From Rhodanobacter sp. AS-Z3 (GTDB lineage Bacteria > Pseudomonadota > Gammaproteobacteria > Xanthomonadales > Rhodanobacteraceae): 64,000 bases of DNA. The position numbers and the translations under genes were made by a program. The stretch spans positions 2,813,001 to 2,877,000 of the forward strand of contig NZ_CP119392.1 in assembly GCF_029224025.1 (NCBI RefSeq). The letters are read 5' to 3'. Position 1 is the stretch's first letter; the number at the start of each line of letters is the position of its first letter. This document shows, in pieces, positions 28,700-38,065 of the stretch. The notes beneath the pieces are model-generated. The model ran no database searches, was not told the origin of the DNA, and saw only the letters and a list, made by a program, of their open reading frames with translations.

Positions 28700-29824
28700 A
28701 TGGAAGACGCGCGCCGTTATCTCGCCCTGCCCTCACCGTTCGCGATGAAGCGCGGTGGCGAACTGCACGGCGCCCGTGTCGCCTATGAAACCTGGGGCAC
28801 GTTGAATGCCGCGCGCGACAATGCCGTGCTGGTGCTCACCGGGCTTTCCCCCAGCGCGCACATGACGTCCTGCGAGGAAGACCCATCGCCGGGTTGGTGG
28901 CAGGAAATGGCTGGCCCCGGCAAGGCGATCGATAGCAGCCACTGGTTCGTGATCTGCGTGAACTCACTGGGCAGCGACAAGGGCTCGACCTGTCCTGCGT
29001 CGATCGATCCCGCCACGGGAGAAGCCTATCGCCTGGCCTTTCCCGAACTGGCGCTGGAAGACGTCGCCAATGCGGCTCACGCGGTGGTTGTCAGCCTCGG
29101 TATCGAGCGACTGGCCTGTTTGATCGGCTGCTCGATGGGCGGCATGAGCGCGCTGGCCTACATGCTGCTGCATCCCGGCAGCGTGCGCGCACACATCAGC
29201 GTGGATACGGCGCCACAGGCGCAACCCTTCGCCATCGCGATCCGTTCATTGCAGCGCGAAGCGATCCGACTCGATCCGCAGTTCAACGACGGTGCTTACG
29301 ATATTCATGCGACGGAAGGCGGCCCCTATCCCGACCTTGGCATGAGCATCGCGCGCAAGCTCGGCGTGATCACGTATCGTTCCGCGATGGAATGGAACGG
29401 TCGCTTTGCGCGCATCCGGCTCGACCCGGAACAGCGCGAGGACGAACCGTTCGGCCGCGAGTTTCAGGTGGAGTCCTATCTTGAAGGCCATGCTCAGCGC
29501 TTCGTGCGCAACTTTGACCCGAACTGCTACCTGTACCTGTCGCGTGCCAGCGACTGGTTCGACATGGCCGAGTACGGCCACGGCAGCGTGCACGAAGGGC
29601 TGAAGCGCATCCAGATCGAGCAGGCCATGGTGATCGGCGTCAGTACCGACATCCTGTTCCCGCTGCAGCAGCAGGAACAGATCGCAGAAGGGTTGGAAGC
29701 GGCCGGTGCGCGGGTCGAATTCGTGGCACTGGATTCGCCGCAAGGCCACGACGCGTTTCTGGTCGACATCGAGAACTACAGCCACGCCATCGGCGGCTTC
29801 CTGAACCGGCTGGCAGCGGCCTGA
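28700..29824 (+). CDS. metX: MetX-family O-acyltransferase (homoserine or serine)
   Basis: 374 residues, alpha/beta-hydrolase fold. The nucleophile elbow is GCSMGGMSALAYM (near 146) and the late His motif is DSPQGHDAFLVD. The family includes homoserine O-acetyl- and O-succinyltransferases and, in some Xanthomonadales, serine O-succinyltransferases. I cannot tell which from sequence alone. The elbow differs from the textbook GGSMGGMQALEW. The next gene is a cysteine-dioxygenase homologue, suggesting sulfur amino-acid metabolism. Confidence 0.88.
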   Translation: MEDARRYLALPSPFAMKRGGELHGARVAYETWGTLNAARDNAVLVLTGLSPSAHMTSCEEDPSPGWWQEMAGPGKAIDSSHWFVICVNSLGSDKGSTCPASIDPATGEAYRLAFPELALEDVANAAHAVVVSLGIERLACLIGCSMGGMSALAYMLLHPGSVRAHISVDTAPQAQPFAIAIRSLQREAIRLDPQFNDGAYDIHATEGGPYPDLGMSIARKLGVITYRSAMEWNGRFARIRLDPEQREDEPFGREFQVESYLEGHAQRFVRNFDPNCYLYLSRASDWFDMAEYGHGSVHEGLKRIQIEQAMVIGVSTDILFPLQQQEQIAEGLEAAGARVEFVALDSPQGHDAFLVDIENYSHAIGGFLNRLAAA

Positions 29825-29872
29825 GCCCCTCGCTGGTAAGCTTGGCGGCTCCCCGCACCACCCGAGACCGCC

Positions 29873-30454
29873 ATGCTTACCCTGGATTTCCCCGGTAGCC
29901 GCACCTTGATCGACGCGATCGATGCCGCCGTGGCCAAGCCAACCACCCACGAGCTCACCGACAGCCTGCGCAACAGCCTGTGCAAGATGATCCGCGAGAA
30001 GACAGTAACCCTGCCCGAATGCGTGTTCGAGGCGAACGCCGAACACTACGCCCGGCGCGAGCTGTACCGCAGCGAGGAACACGGCTACTGCGTGGTGGCG
30101 ATGACTTGGGGGCCGGGCCAGGGCACGCCGATCCACGACCACGACGGCATGTGGTGCGTCGAAGGCGTGTGGAATGGCGCACTGGAAATCGTGCAGTTCG
30201 AATTGCTGGAACACGACGAGCAGCGCTACCAGTTCCAGCCCGTCGGCTCGATCCAGGCCGGTGCCGGCTCGGCCGGCAGCCTGATCCCGCCACACGAATA
30301 CCACAGCATCCGCAACCCCAGCGACGATGCCGTCACCGTCAGCCTGCACATCTATTCCGGCCCGATGGTCCGCTGTGCGGTATTCCAGCCGCTGCCCGAA
30401 GATCGCTGGTACGAACGCGATGTTCGTCAATTAGGGCTCGACCGCGTCCACTGA
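29873..30454 (+). CDS. Cysteine dioxygenase type I family thiol dioxygenase
   Basis: 193 residues, single cupin domain. The iron-ligand motif GTPIHDHDGMWCVEGVWNG (HxH) is near residues 84-102 and the third His lies in LIPPHEYHSI (near 140-149). The family oxidises cysteine to cysteine sulfinate or 3-mercaptopropionate to its sulfinate using Fe(II) and O2. Which thiol is used here is not decided. It sits just downstream of metX. Confidence 0.88.
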   Translation: MLTLDFPGSRTLIDAIDAAVAKPTTHELTDSLRNSLCKMIREKTVTLPECVFEANAEHYARRELYRSEEHGYCVVAMTWGPGQGTPIHDHDGMWCVEGVWNGALEIVQFELLEHDEQRYQFQPVGSIQAGAGSAGSLIPPHEYHSIRNPSDDAVTVSLHIYSGPMVRCAVFQPLPEDRWYERDVRQLGLDRVH

Positions 30455-30481
30455 ACCCGGCATAATCCCCAGCTCACACAT

Positions 30482-30567
30482 GCCGGTGTGGCGGAATGGT
30501 AGACGCGGTGGACTCAAAATCCACTGGCAGTGATGTCGTGGAGGTTCGAGTCCTCTCGCCGGTACCA
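30482..30567 (+). tRNA. tRNA-Leu (anticodon CAA)
   Basis: A class II tRNA with a long variable arm (TGGCAGTGATGTCGTG) and an encoded CCA. The anticodon stem is GTGGA/TCCAC with loop CTCAAAA, putting CAA at 30515-30517. The T arm is GAGG-TTCGAGT-CCTC. The acceptor stem GCCGGTG pairs with CGCCGGT with one G-T at the end. It reads UUG codons. Confidence 0.95.
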
Positions 30568-30578
30568 ATACTTTGAAG

Positions 30579-30602
30579 AACCCCGCCAAGCGCGGGGTTT
30601 TT
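30579..30602. terminator. Intrinsic terminator after tRNA-Leu
   Basis: AACCCCGC pairs with GCGGGGTT around a CAAGC loop and runs into TTTTT. The left flank is A-rich, so it can also serve the convergent minus-strand gene. Confidence 0.9.
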
Positions 30603-30632
30603 CATGTCTGACCGTCACAGAGGGGCTTCCCC

Positions 30633-31664
30633 CTATTTTGGCTGGATGAAACCGAACTTCCCGGCGTCGCCACCGCGAAGGGTTACCCCCGCCTGGAACC
30701 AGCGCAGGTTCATGCCGAGCTGCTTCGCGTCGGTACTGGCCCAGCTGTAGGCAACGGTACGCCCGCTGCTGTTTTCGATCAGGCCGATTTTGAGAATCGG
30801 ATCGCGAGTGTTCTGGTAGGTCAGTTGCGCCAATTGCAGTGAATAGCCTGTGTCCTGCCCGGTCTTGTCGTCCTTGATCGGCAGAATCTGTCCTTCGTTG
30901 TGGATCACGAAACGCACCATCGACCACATCGACTGATCGTCCAGTGCGGCCGCAGGGCCGGCCTTCTTCACGATCGTCCAGCCGGAGAAATAGCGTACGC
31001 GGCGGTTCCGGCTCGGGGCACTGTCAGGCGGACTCGAAGCTGGCTTGGCCGCGCTCGTCTGCAGCCACAAACCTTCGGTGGACAGTCGCATGCTGCCAAT
31101 GCTGATCTCGCGGCCATTCTTGCCGGAACCGATGCCGCAGCTGTCGGCTCGTACGCTTCCCTCAAAGCGATCACCACGATCGGTCAGGTAAAGCGAACAG
31201 CTTTCCTTATGCACCACGTCCGCGGCGGCAAGCGCGGCCAGCGAATCCGGCCGGGCATACGCGCCGACGTATTTCGTGGCGTTGACGAAAGCATAGGCTT
31301 CCAGACGAATGGCGTGCCTGGCGGAATCTGCGGTCACGCGAAACAGGCGAAGCGCCACGGCCTCACCTGGCTGGCCAACTTCATTCTGCTGCACGAACAA
31401 CGTGTGTTCGCCGATGGCGCTGGCATGGGCATCAACGACGATGAGATGGTCGTGCCGGTGTGGCTTCGCCACGTTGTCGAGGTCTTCCTGCCAAACCTGT
31501 TCGTTGTTGTCGTATTCACCGGGCGCCCACTGCATGAACCTGACCAGAGACTGGTCCAGTGGATTCGGACTTTTCCCTGCGTCGGCGCCCGCATCGGCGG
31601 CAGCGGCACTGCCCAAGGCCAGCAAAAGCGGAATGGCAGCCATGCTGCAAAGAAGCCTGTTCAT
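30633..31664 (-). CDS. Secreted protein resembling CpcT/CpeT chromophore-lyase family
   Basis: 343 residues from MNRLLCSMAAIPLLLALGSA, a clear signal peptide cleaved near AAA-DAG. The N-terminal FMQWAPGEYDNNEQVWQED resembles the W..G.YdNr.Q motif of CpcT/CpeT-like proteins (calycin-type beta barrels that bind bilins in cyanobacteria). The middle has DRGDRFEGSV and Cys residues that could form a disulfide. Family assignment is tentative, and a bilin role should not be assumed. It is divergent from an MFS gene that has a shared-motif operator. Confidence 0.45.
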   Translation of the reverse strand: MNRLLCSMAAIPLLLALGSAAAADAGADAGKSPNPLDQSLVRFMQWAPGEYDNNEQVWQEDLDNVAKPHRHDHLIVVDAHASAIGEHTLFVQQNEVGQPGEAVALRLFRVTADSARHAIRLEAYAFVNATKYVGAYARPDSLAALAAADVVHKESCSLYLTDRGDRFEGSVRADSCGIGSGKNGREISIGSMRLSTEGLWLQTSAAKPASSPPDSAPSRNRRVRYFSGWTIVKKAGPAAALDDQSMWSMVRFVIHNEGQILPIKDDKTGQDTGYSLQLAQLTYQNTRDPILKIGLIENSSGRTVAYSWASTDAKQLGMNLRWFQAGVTLRGGDAGKFGFIQPK

Positions 31665-31726
31665 CGTTGAATACCCTCGATCACTGGAGTGCAACCCGGT
31701 TGCCAAGTGGCAGGATTGTGTGCAAT

Positions 31727-31742
31727 GTTTGTCCGTACAAAC
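31727..31742. promoter_or_regulatory. Shared palindromic operator, site 1
   Basis: GTTTGTCCGTACAAAC: outer arms GTTTGT/ACAAAC are perfect and the core TGTCCGTACA fits the TGT(A/C)CG(T/G)ACA motif seen at four other strong sites. It lies in the divergent region between the CpcT-like gene and the MFS gene starting 85 bases downstream. Confidence 0.7.
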
Positions 31743-31827
31743 TCTATGGTCAGGCTTGCCCCGGCGTCAACGACGGAAGGATCGCCTGCCCGCCCGGATC
31801 AGCGTCGTATCTCCAGAAGGACCATCA

Positions 31828-33060
31828 ATGAAGCGAGCTTATCCGTGGCTGATGGCAGCCTGCGCCATGCTGGCCATGTTGGTCTCCAACGGCCTGACCA
31901 TGACCGGTTTGAGCGTGTTCGACGGCTCGCTGCTGCACGAGTTCGGGTTTTCGCTGGGAGCGCTGAAATTCCGCGACCTGATCACGCTGGTACTGACCGG
32001 CGCCGTTGCTCCGTTCATCGGCATCCTGATCGATCGTGTCGGCGTACGCGCTCTGCTGATCGCCGGCAGCATCCTGCTGGGCGTGGCCTACTTCGCCTAC
32101 GGCCACGTCACTGCGCTGTGGCAGATCTACGCGATTCATGTGGCTTTCGCAGCGGTACTCGTTGCCACTGGCCTCAACGTGGCGGTCATCCTGGTCTCGC
32201 AATGGTTCGTCAAACACCGTGGCACGGCCATTGGCATTGCCTTGGTGGGCGGCAGCCTGAGCGGTGTGATTTTTGCCAAGCTCAACGTCACCTTGTTGCA
32301 GCATTTCGGCTGGCGCATGAGTTTTGAGTGGCTGGCGCTGGCGCCGGTGATCCTGCTGGTCGCGGCGATCTGGCTGGTACGCAGTCCGAAGGACAAGGGC
32401 ATGCTGCCCTTGGGTATGGAAGCCGGCGCCGACGCGCAGGCAGCTTCGACGCGTGGCGACCTCAGCTATGCCGATGCCTTGCGCACTCGTACATTCTGGG
32501 CGCTCGCCCTCACCGCTGGCATGACGTTCTATTGCACCCTGGCCACGGTGGCTCATTTGATCGGCTACCTGCTCGACATGCGCTACGACCTGGCCAAGGC
32601 CAGCGATGGTCTGGGCTTGTTCTTCGGCATGGTGCTGGTCGGCAATTTCCTGTTCGGCTTGATTGCCGACCACATCAACCAGAAAGCGGTCTTCATGGCG
32701 AACCAGGCGGTGATGCTCGCGGGCGCCATCATGCTGGCAAGCCTGAATATTCATTTCGCCTGGTATGGCATCGCTCTGTTCGGCGTGGGCTGGGGCGGGA
32801 TGTACACCTTGCTGCAACTGCAGGCGGTGAACAGCTTCGGGATCAGTTCGGCGGGCAAGATTCTCGGCACGATCACCGTGGTCGATGCCACCGGTGGCGG
32901 TCTGGGCATCTGGCTGACCGGTGTGTTCCACGATCGCACTGGCAATTACGGCCTGGGCTTTACGGTCTGCTCGGTCCTCATCGCGCTGACGTTTCTGGCT
33001 TCCATGCAGTTCCGCGACGAACGCAAGGCACGCCTCGCACAGCTGGCACAGGCCGCCTGA
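31828..33060 (+). CDS. MFS transporter (oxalate/formate antiporter-like), paralogue 1
   Basis: 410 residues from MKRAYPWLMAACAMLAMLVSNG; a longer upstream frame is rejected. About 12 helices. The cytoplasmic loop IGILIDRVGVRALLIAG matches the DRxGRR-type MFS loop. It is strikingly similar throughout to the transporter at 60726 (VSNGLTMTGLSVFD, LKFRDLITL, LNVAVILVSQWFVKHRG, SSAGKILGTITVVDAT), so the two are paralogues. Both are preceded by the same operator motif. It probably imports the substrate or an intermediate of the local catabolic pathway; the ligand is unknown. Confidence 0.85.
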   Translation: MKRAYPWLMAACAMLAMLVSNGLTMTGLSVFDGSLLHEFGFSLGALKFRDLITLVLTGAVAPFIGILIDRVGVRALLIAGSILLGVAYFAYGHVTALWQIYAIHVAFAAVLVATGLNVAVILVSQWFVKHRGTAIGIALVGGSLSGVIFAKLNVTLLQHFGWRMSFEWLALAPVILLVAAIWLVRSPKDKGMLPLGMEAGADAQAASTRGDLSYADALRTRTFWALALTAGMTFYCTLATVAHLIGYLLDMRYDLAKASDGLGLFFGMVLVGNFLFGLIADHINQKAVFMANQAVMLAGAIMLASLNIHFAWYGIALFGVGWGGMYTLLQLQAVNSFGISSAGKILGTITVVDATGGGLGIWLTGVFHDRTGNYGLGFTVCSVLIALTFLASMQFRDERKARLAQLAQAA

Positions 33061-33115
33061 TCGCCGCGTGTCCCTTCACAAATAGCCGATGCCCCTCTTC
33101 CAGCGATGACAGCGC

Positions 33116-34447
33116 ATGACTGATCCTGCAGCGAATTCGCACCGTTATCCTTCCGCCGGTATCGCGTGGCTGATGGTAAGCGTGCTGACCCTGGCCTACG
33201 TGTTCTCGTTCGTCGACCGCTACGTGCTTGGCCTGCTGATTCAGCCGATCAAGGCCGACCTGCAGTTGTCGGACCAGCAAATCGGCTATTTGCTCGGTCC
33301 GGCGTTTGCCATCTTCTACGCCACCATGGGACTGCCACTGGGCTTGCTGGCGGATCGCAAGCGCCGCACCTGGCTGGTCGCCGCCGGTGTGGCGCTGTGG
33401 TCGGTAGCAACCGCCGCCTCCGGACTGGCGCGCGACTTCTGGCACCTGTTCGGCGCGCGCATGAGCGTGGGCGTCGGCGAGGCAACGCTGAGCCCGGCAG
33501 CGATGTCGATGATTGGCGACAGCTTCCCGCCCGAACGTCGCGGCAAGCCGATCGCGTTCTATTCGGCAGCACTGACCCTCGGTGCCGGCATCGCCTCGTT
33601 GCTTGGCGCAGCCGTGCTGGAATGGACCAAGACCACCAGCATGATCGAGCTGCCCATCGTCGGCATCGTGAAGCCGTGGCAGACGACGTTCTTCGTGGTG
33701 GGCTTGCCCGGTCTGCTGATCGCGCTTGGCTTGCTGTTTCTGCGTGAGCCACCCCGCCAGCAGCATGGCGAAAACATGCTCGCCAGGAACGCCGGCGTGG
33801 GTGCAACCTTGCGCTTCGTACGTTCCAACGCAGCCACCTTCGCCTGTTTCGTCTCGCTCCCTTGCCTGCTGACCATCATTGCCTACAGCCAGGGTTTTCT
33901 GCCGGCGGTGTTCACCCGCAGCTTCGGCTGGAGCGCGGAAAAGTACGCACTGGCCAATGGCATCTCGATGCTGTTGCTCGGGCCGGCCACGGTAAACATC
34001 ACCGGTGCCCTGTCCGACGCGTGGACCCGGCGCGGCATCAAGGATGCGCCGTTGCGCCTGATCATCCTGGGATGCCTGGTGATGGTCCCGACAGCTTCGC
34101 TGGCGATGCTGATGCCTGGGCCGTGGACGGCCATCGCCATGCTCGGCCTCAACTCGATCGCGCTGGCGATGATTTCCGCGGTCGGAGTCACCGCCTTGCT
34201 CGCGATCACGCCGGCGCCCATCCGCGGACAGATCGTCGCGTTGTACTACATGGCGATCAGTCTCGCGGGCTTGCTGCTTGGGCCAACGACGGTCGGCTTC
34301 CTGTCGACCCATGTCTTGGGCGAAGCGAACCTGCGCTATGCAATGGCCGCGGTGCCTTTGATCTACGGCATCGTGCCATTGTTGCTGATCCCGGTCACCC
34401 GTCGCCGCTGGTTGGCGCAGTGCGTGCAAATGGAAGGCAGTACCTGA
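33116..34447 (+). CDS. MFS transporter, Spinster-like
   Basis: 443 residues with about 12 helices. The N-terminal FSFVDRYVLGLLIQPIKADL and the loop LPLGLLADRKRRTWLVAAG, then RMSVGVGEATLSPAAMSMI, match the Spinster-type MFS subgroup common in TonB-dependent catabolic clusters. It follows MFS paralogue 1 after 55 bases on the same strand and precedes two VOC genes. Substrate unknown. Confidence 0.85.
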   Translation: MTDPAANSHRYPSAGIAWLMVSVLTLAYVFSFVDRYVLGLLIQPIKADLQLSDQQIGYLLGPAFAIFYATMGLPLGLLADRKRRTWLVAAGVALWSVATAASGLARDFWHLFGARMSVGVGEATLSPAAMSMIGDSFPPERRGKPIAFYSAALTLGAGIASLLGAAVLEWTKTTSMIELPIVGIVKPWQTTFFVVGLPGLLIALGLLFLREPPRQQHGENMLARNAGVGATLRFVRSNAATFACFVSLPCLLTIIAYSQGFLPAVFTRSFGWSAEKYALANGISMLLLGPATVNITGALSDAWTRRGIKDAPLRLIILGCLVMVPTASLAMLMPGPWTAIAMLGLNSIALAMISAVGVTALLAITPAPIRGQIVALYYMAISLAGLLLGPTTVGFLSTHVLGEANLRYAMAAVPLIYGIVPLLLIPVTRRRWLAQCVQMEGST

Positions 34448-34467
34448 AATAGACCGGAGAATCATGC

Positions 34468-34947
34468 ATGACTGATGTAATCAAACGCACTACATGCATG
34501 GTGCGCGACATCGAAAAAGCCGCACATTGGTACGAACAGGTGTTCGGCATGACCCGCTGGATGGACACACCCTTCACCTTGTCGGGCACGCAACTGGCTG
34601 CCGGCAACAAGGGCGATCTCACGCGGCTGTGCATCCTCAAATGCATTGACGACAGCATCGGCATGATCGGCTTGCTCGAATGGCTGAAGCCGCGACAGGA
34701 TGCACCGACCGAGCTGCCGACAGAGATCGCGTTTGGCACGCCGATCTTCGTGGTTGCCGCGACGGACGCGCGGCGGACGGTGGAACGTGCGCGCGCGCTG
34801 GGTTCCCGCATTCACTGTGAACCGCACGAGTGGACCGTGACCGGCGCCGACGGACTCCAGAAGAACCTGATCGGTTGTTCGTTCTGGGATCTGGATGGCT
34901 ATTTCTTTGAAGTGAATCAGATCGTGACCAACGCGCCTACGGCGTAA
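34468..34947 (+). CDS. VOC (glyoxalase/bleomycin-resistance/dioxygenase) superfamily protein 1
   Basis: 159 residues. VOC pattern: an N-terminal half with CMVRDIEKAAHWYEQVFGM, a second half with GTPIFVVAATDARRTVERARALG, and a C-terminal D.DGYFFEVNQI containing the expected metal-ligand Glu. Members can be ring-cleavage dioxygenases, isomerases or resistance proteins. The paired neighbouring VOC gene suggests they act together, but the reaction is unknown. Confidence 0.82.
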   Translation: MTDVIKRTTCMVRDIEKAAHWYEQVFGMTRWMDTPFTLSGTQLAAGNKGDLTRLCILKCIDDSIGMIGLLEWLKPRQDAPTELPTEIAFGTPIFVVAATDARRTVERARALGSRIHCEPHEWTVTGADGLQKNLIGCSFWDLDGYFFEVNQIVTNAPTA

Positions 34948-34986
34948 AGGGACCGCGATCATTCCTAACTGCCGAGGCACTCACCA

Positions 34987-35430
34987 ATGAACAGCATCCG
35001 CTTCCAGCGCGCCAACTTCATGGTTCGTGATATCGAACGCGCGCTTGCGTTCTATCGCGATGTGCTTGGCTTTGAAGTCGCCTTCACCCAGGGACATAAC
35101 CCGGCCAGCTATTCGTTCCCGGTATTCGAGATTCCACCCCACGCCGTGCTGGGTTTCTGCGTACTGTCGGCCCCGAACCAGCCGCGCGTGATGGCGCTCA
35201 CCGAAGTCACCAACGTACCGCTCGATCCGATACGGCCAAGACGTAGTGCCATCGTGCTGGAGGCCACTGACCCCGATGCGGTCGTCGCCGGCGCGCACAA
35301 ACTTGGCCTGCAGGTCTACGCCGAGGAAGTGCTGTCAACCGCCGACGGACGCACCGGCCGGGAAATCGGCATCGTCGACTACGACGACAACCTGGTGGTG
35401 ATCTACTCGATTACCCCGTCGCAGGAGTAA
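34987..35430 (+). CDS. VOC superfamily protein 2
   Basis: 147 residues with ANFMVRDIERALAFYRDVLGF at the N-terminus and REIGIVDYDDNLVVIYSI at the C-terminus, the typical two-module VOC layout. The last beta strand has a Val-Ile in place of the usual E[VLI] metal ligand region, so metal binding is uncertain. It follows VOC 1 by 39 bases and ends the plus-strand unit, facing the minus-strand TonB receptor gene. Confidence 0.8.
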   Translation: MNSIRFQRANFMVRDIERALAFYRDVLGFEVAFTQGHNPASYSFPVFEIPPHAVLGFCVLSAPNQPRVMALTEVTNVPLDPIRPRRSAIVLEATDPDAVVAGAHKLGLQVYAEEVLSTADGRTGREIGIVDYDDNLVVIYSITPSQE

Positions 35431-35540
35431 TTCGCACCTACCCTTGGCAGAACCTTGACTGGACGGCGTCCAGCCATCAAGCAGGACAGCGACTGCACCC
35501 CTCACGTTTGATCGCTCGCGGCGCGGCATCTGTACCTGCA

Positions 35541-35580
35541 AAAAAAGCCGGCAAGCCATCGTTGCGATGACCTGCCGGCT
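35541..35580 (-). terminator. Intrinsic terminator for the TonB receptor gene
   Basis: On the minus strand AGCCGGCA...TGCCGGCT forms an 8-bp stem with an inner ATCG/CGAT stem, followed by a T-run (TTTTTT). It lies 17 bases after the receptor stop. Confidence 0.85.
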
Positions 35581-35597
35581 CCGGGGCTGCAATCGTT

Positions 35598-38039
35598 TTA
35601 GAAGCGGTACTCAGCCCGCAAACCGAACATCCGCGGAAGCGGAGCCGTCACCATGGCAGAACGCGCGTAGTTCACCGAGTAGCCCGACCCCGTAACCAGA
35701 TTCGGATACGCAATCAAGACCGTCGGATCGATGTTGCGCATGATGGCCACGCCGGTGTGGTTGTCGAACGCATTGTTGACGTACGCCGAAATGCGCAGGT
35801 TCTTTACCGGCTCGATGCCTAGCCTGAAGTTGAACGTGGTCGCCGACCCGGTCCAGTTCACGTTGGTGGGGTCACCGTACCTCGAACCTTCGAATTCGGC
35901 ATCCGCGTTGCCGAACAGACCCCAGCCATTGGCCAGCACGCCCTGGTAAGTCACACCCAGCGACGCCGTGTCCCCAGGCACGGCAGGAAGATACTTGCCC
36001 TTGGCGTTGTTCGTGCCGATGTAGTTGAGGTAATCCGGATCGATGTTGTCGATGATCTTCGCGTCCAGATGGGAGTAGGTGAAATTCATCAGCCACTCGC
36101 GTGAGATCAGATACTCGCTCTCAAACTCCAGGCCCCGTATGCGGGACTTGCCGATATTGCTGATATACGAGTTCGTCGACGACTGACCGTTCAACCAAGT
36201 CACCAGACCATTGGTTGTCAGCTGCTGGTTGGTCCAGTTGATGTTGAATACGTCGACATTGAGCCGCAGGCGATTGTCGAGCCACATCGACTTCATTCCC
36301 AGCTCGGTGGTCCATGCGGTCTCCTCCTTGAAGGTCGCTGATCCCTGGGCGATCAGACTCGCCCGGGACGCGGGCGTCATGCGGGCGTCCTCGATCGATG
36401 CGTTGAAGCCACCGGGCTTGTTGCCCTTGGCCGCCAGCGCATAGAAGTTCAAACCGTCATGCACCTTGTAGCTCACCGTGAAGCGCGGCAGCGTACTGGT
36501 GAAGGTCGACTGGCTGTTGTAGGCCTGCGACAACGCCGTGGGAACGCCGCTGATCACCAGCAACTCATTGTCAACACCGGTGGCGCCGATCTTGTCCTGA
36601 CCGCGGCGCAACTCGGCGGACGCTTTCCAATGGTCGTTGAACTGATATTCAAGCAGGCCGAAGACGGCCACGTTGCGAATCGTGGCATTGGGGGTGACTG
36701 CCGTCGTCACCACCGGTGCAAGCGAATTGCCTGGCAGGCCCGGCGTCAGGTTGAAGCCGGTCAAGTCGCCTTTATATCCGTAGCCGTTACCCTGGCTGTA
36801 GTAGTACACGCCAACCAAGCCGTGCAATGGCTTGCCCTGGTCGGACGCGAGGCGGAATTCCTGTGAAAAGTCGTGCGATGGTTGCGAACTGAAGGTCTCG
36901 AAAGCGCCACCAAACCCCCGAACTCCGCTGTAGTCCTGGTCAACGCCGAGATAGCCGTCAACCGAGTTGTACGCGCTCGTCGAACTCAACTGCCAACCGT
37001 TCTGGAAGTAGTAGTTCAGCGCAAGGTTGGCGCGGACGGAACTGGAGTTCACACCGGCACCGTAGCCCGCAAGGTGGAAACTGTCGGTGTTGATCGCGAG
37101 TTGATCCGGCACCTTGATCTTGCCGCACTGATACGGCCGGCCGGTATAGATCGGCGCAAAGTAGGCATACACGCCGCCGGTGGCCGTCCCGCCACAATTG
37201 GCATCGGCGAGGCCATAACGATAGAACCCCGCCGCCTGATCCTGGTCATGCAGATAGTTTGCTCGCAACACGGCCGAGAACGAGTTGTTCGGATTCCAGA
37301 ACAACGATCCACCAAACGAGGTCGTGGCCTGTCCGCCAAGATCGTCTTTTGCGGACACCGTGTTGTGATACAGACCATCGCGCTGATCACGGTACGCGTT
37401 GACCCTGAAGGACAGCGTGTCGGCAAGCGGCGCGGAATAGCTGAAGCGCGCCTGCTTCTGGCCCTTGTTGCCGAACTGCACCGACGCGCTGCCCGACGGC
37501 TTGTTGCCCGGCAACTTGGTGATGAAATTCACCGCACCAGAGAACGTACGGCGGCCGAATAGCGCCGACTGCGGTCCACGAATCACCTCGACCCGCTCCA
37601 CGTCCGACAGGTCGTAGCCACTGATATTGCCTTCCACGAAGACGCCGTCGATGAAGAACGACGCGTTCGGCTCGCCCAGGATATTTACCTGGCCTCGGAT
37701 GACCGGACGATCCAGCACGCGGCCAAAGCTCTCGTGGAACGTGAAGCCAGGCGTAAAGCGGGAAATGTCCTGGACGTTCTGCAGTCCCTTGTTGTCGATG
37801 GTCGCTGCCGAGAACACCGTGACCGGCAACGGCACGTCCTGCGCCTGTTCTTCAACGCGGCGTGACGTAACGGTGACCGATGGCAGCGCCACGGCCTTGT
37901 CGGTGTCCGCCTTCTGCTCGGTTGCGCTTGCCTGCTTGTCACTTCCCGCACTCTGCGCATCGCTTGTTGTGACCAACAAACCATTACTCAATATGACGGC
38001 AATCACGCTGGCAAGGATGGTCTTGTTCTGCTTGTTCAT
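35598..38039 (-). CDS. TonB-dependent outer-membrane receptor 1
   Basis: 813 residues from MNKQNKTILASVIAVILSNG with a signal peptide ending near SDAQS; eight upstream in-frame codons are ignored. A plausible TonB box (SVTVTSR) lies near residue 50. The plug domain contains DRPVIRGQVNILGEPNASFF and VERVEVIRGPQSALFGRRTF, then a 22-strand-type barrel ending in LRAEYRF with the C-terminal Phe. It resembles the sphingomonad/Xanthomonad receptors for plant or aromatic compounds. It lies 26 bases after a DUF1838 gene in the same operon and is closely related to the receptor at 42277. Confidence 0.93.
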   Translation of the reverse strand: MNKQNKTILASVIAVILSNGLLVTTSDAQSAGSDKQASATEQKADTDKAVALPSVTVTSRRVEEQAQDVPLPVTVFSAATIDNKGLQNVQDISRFTPGFTFHESFGRVLDRPVIRGQVNILGEPNASFFIDGVFVEGNISGYDLSDVERVEVIRGPQSALFGRRTFSGAVNFITKLPGNKPSGSASVQFGNKGQKQARFSYSAPLADTLSFRVNAYRDQRDGLYHNTVSAKDDLGGQATTSFGGSLFWNPNNSFSAVLRANYLHDQDQAAGFYRYGLADANCGGTATGGVYAYFAPIYTGRPYQCGKIKVPDQLAINTDSFHLAGYGAGVNSSSVRANLALNYYFQNGWQLSSTSAYNSVDGYLGVDQDYSGVRGFGGAFETFSSQPSHDFSQEFRLASDQGKPLHGLVGVYYYSQGNGYGYKGDLTGFNLTPGLPGNSLAPVVTTAVTPNATIRNVAVFGLLEYQFNDHWKASAELRRGQDKIGATGVDNELLVISGVPTALSQAYNSQSTFTSTLPRFTVSYKVHDGLNFYALAAKGNKPGGFNASIEDARMTPASRASLIAQGSATFKEETAWTTELGMKSMWLDNRLRLNVDVFNINWTNQQLTTNGLVTWLNGQSSTNSYISNIGKSRIRGLEFESEYLISREWLMNFTYSHLDAKIIDNIDPDYLNYIGTNNAKGKYLPAVPGDTASLGVTYQGVLANGWGLFGNADAEFEGSRYGDPTNVNWTGSATTFNFRLGIEPVKNLRISAYVNNAFDNHTGVAIMRNIDPTVLIAYPNLVTGSGYSVNYARSAMVTAPLPRMFGLRAEYRF

Positions 38040-38065
38040 TAAGTCTCTCCGCCGCTTGGGCAAAA

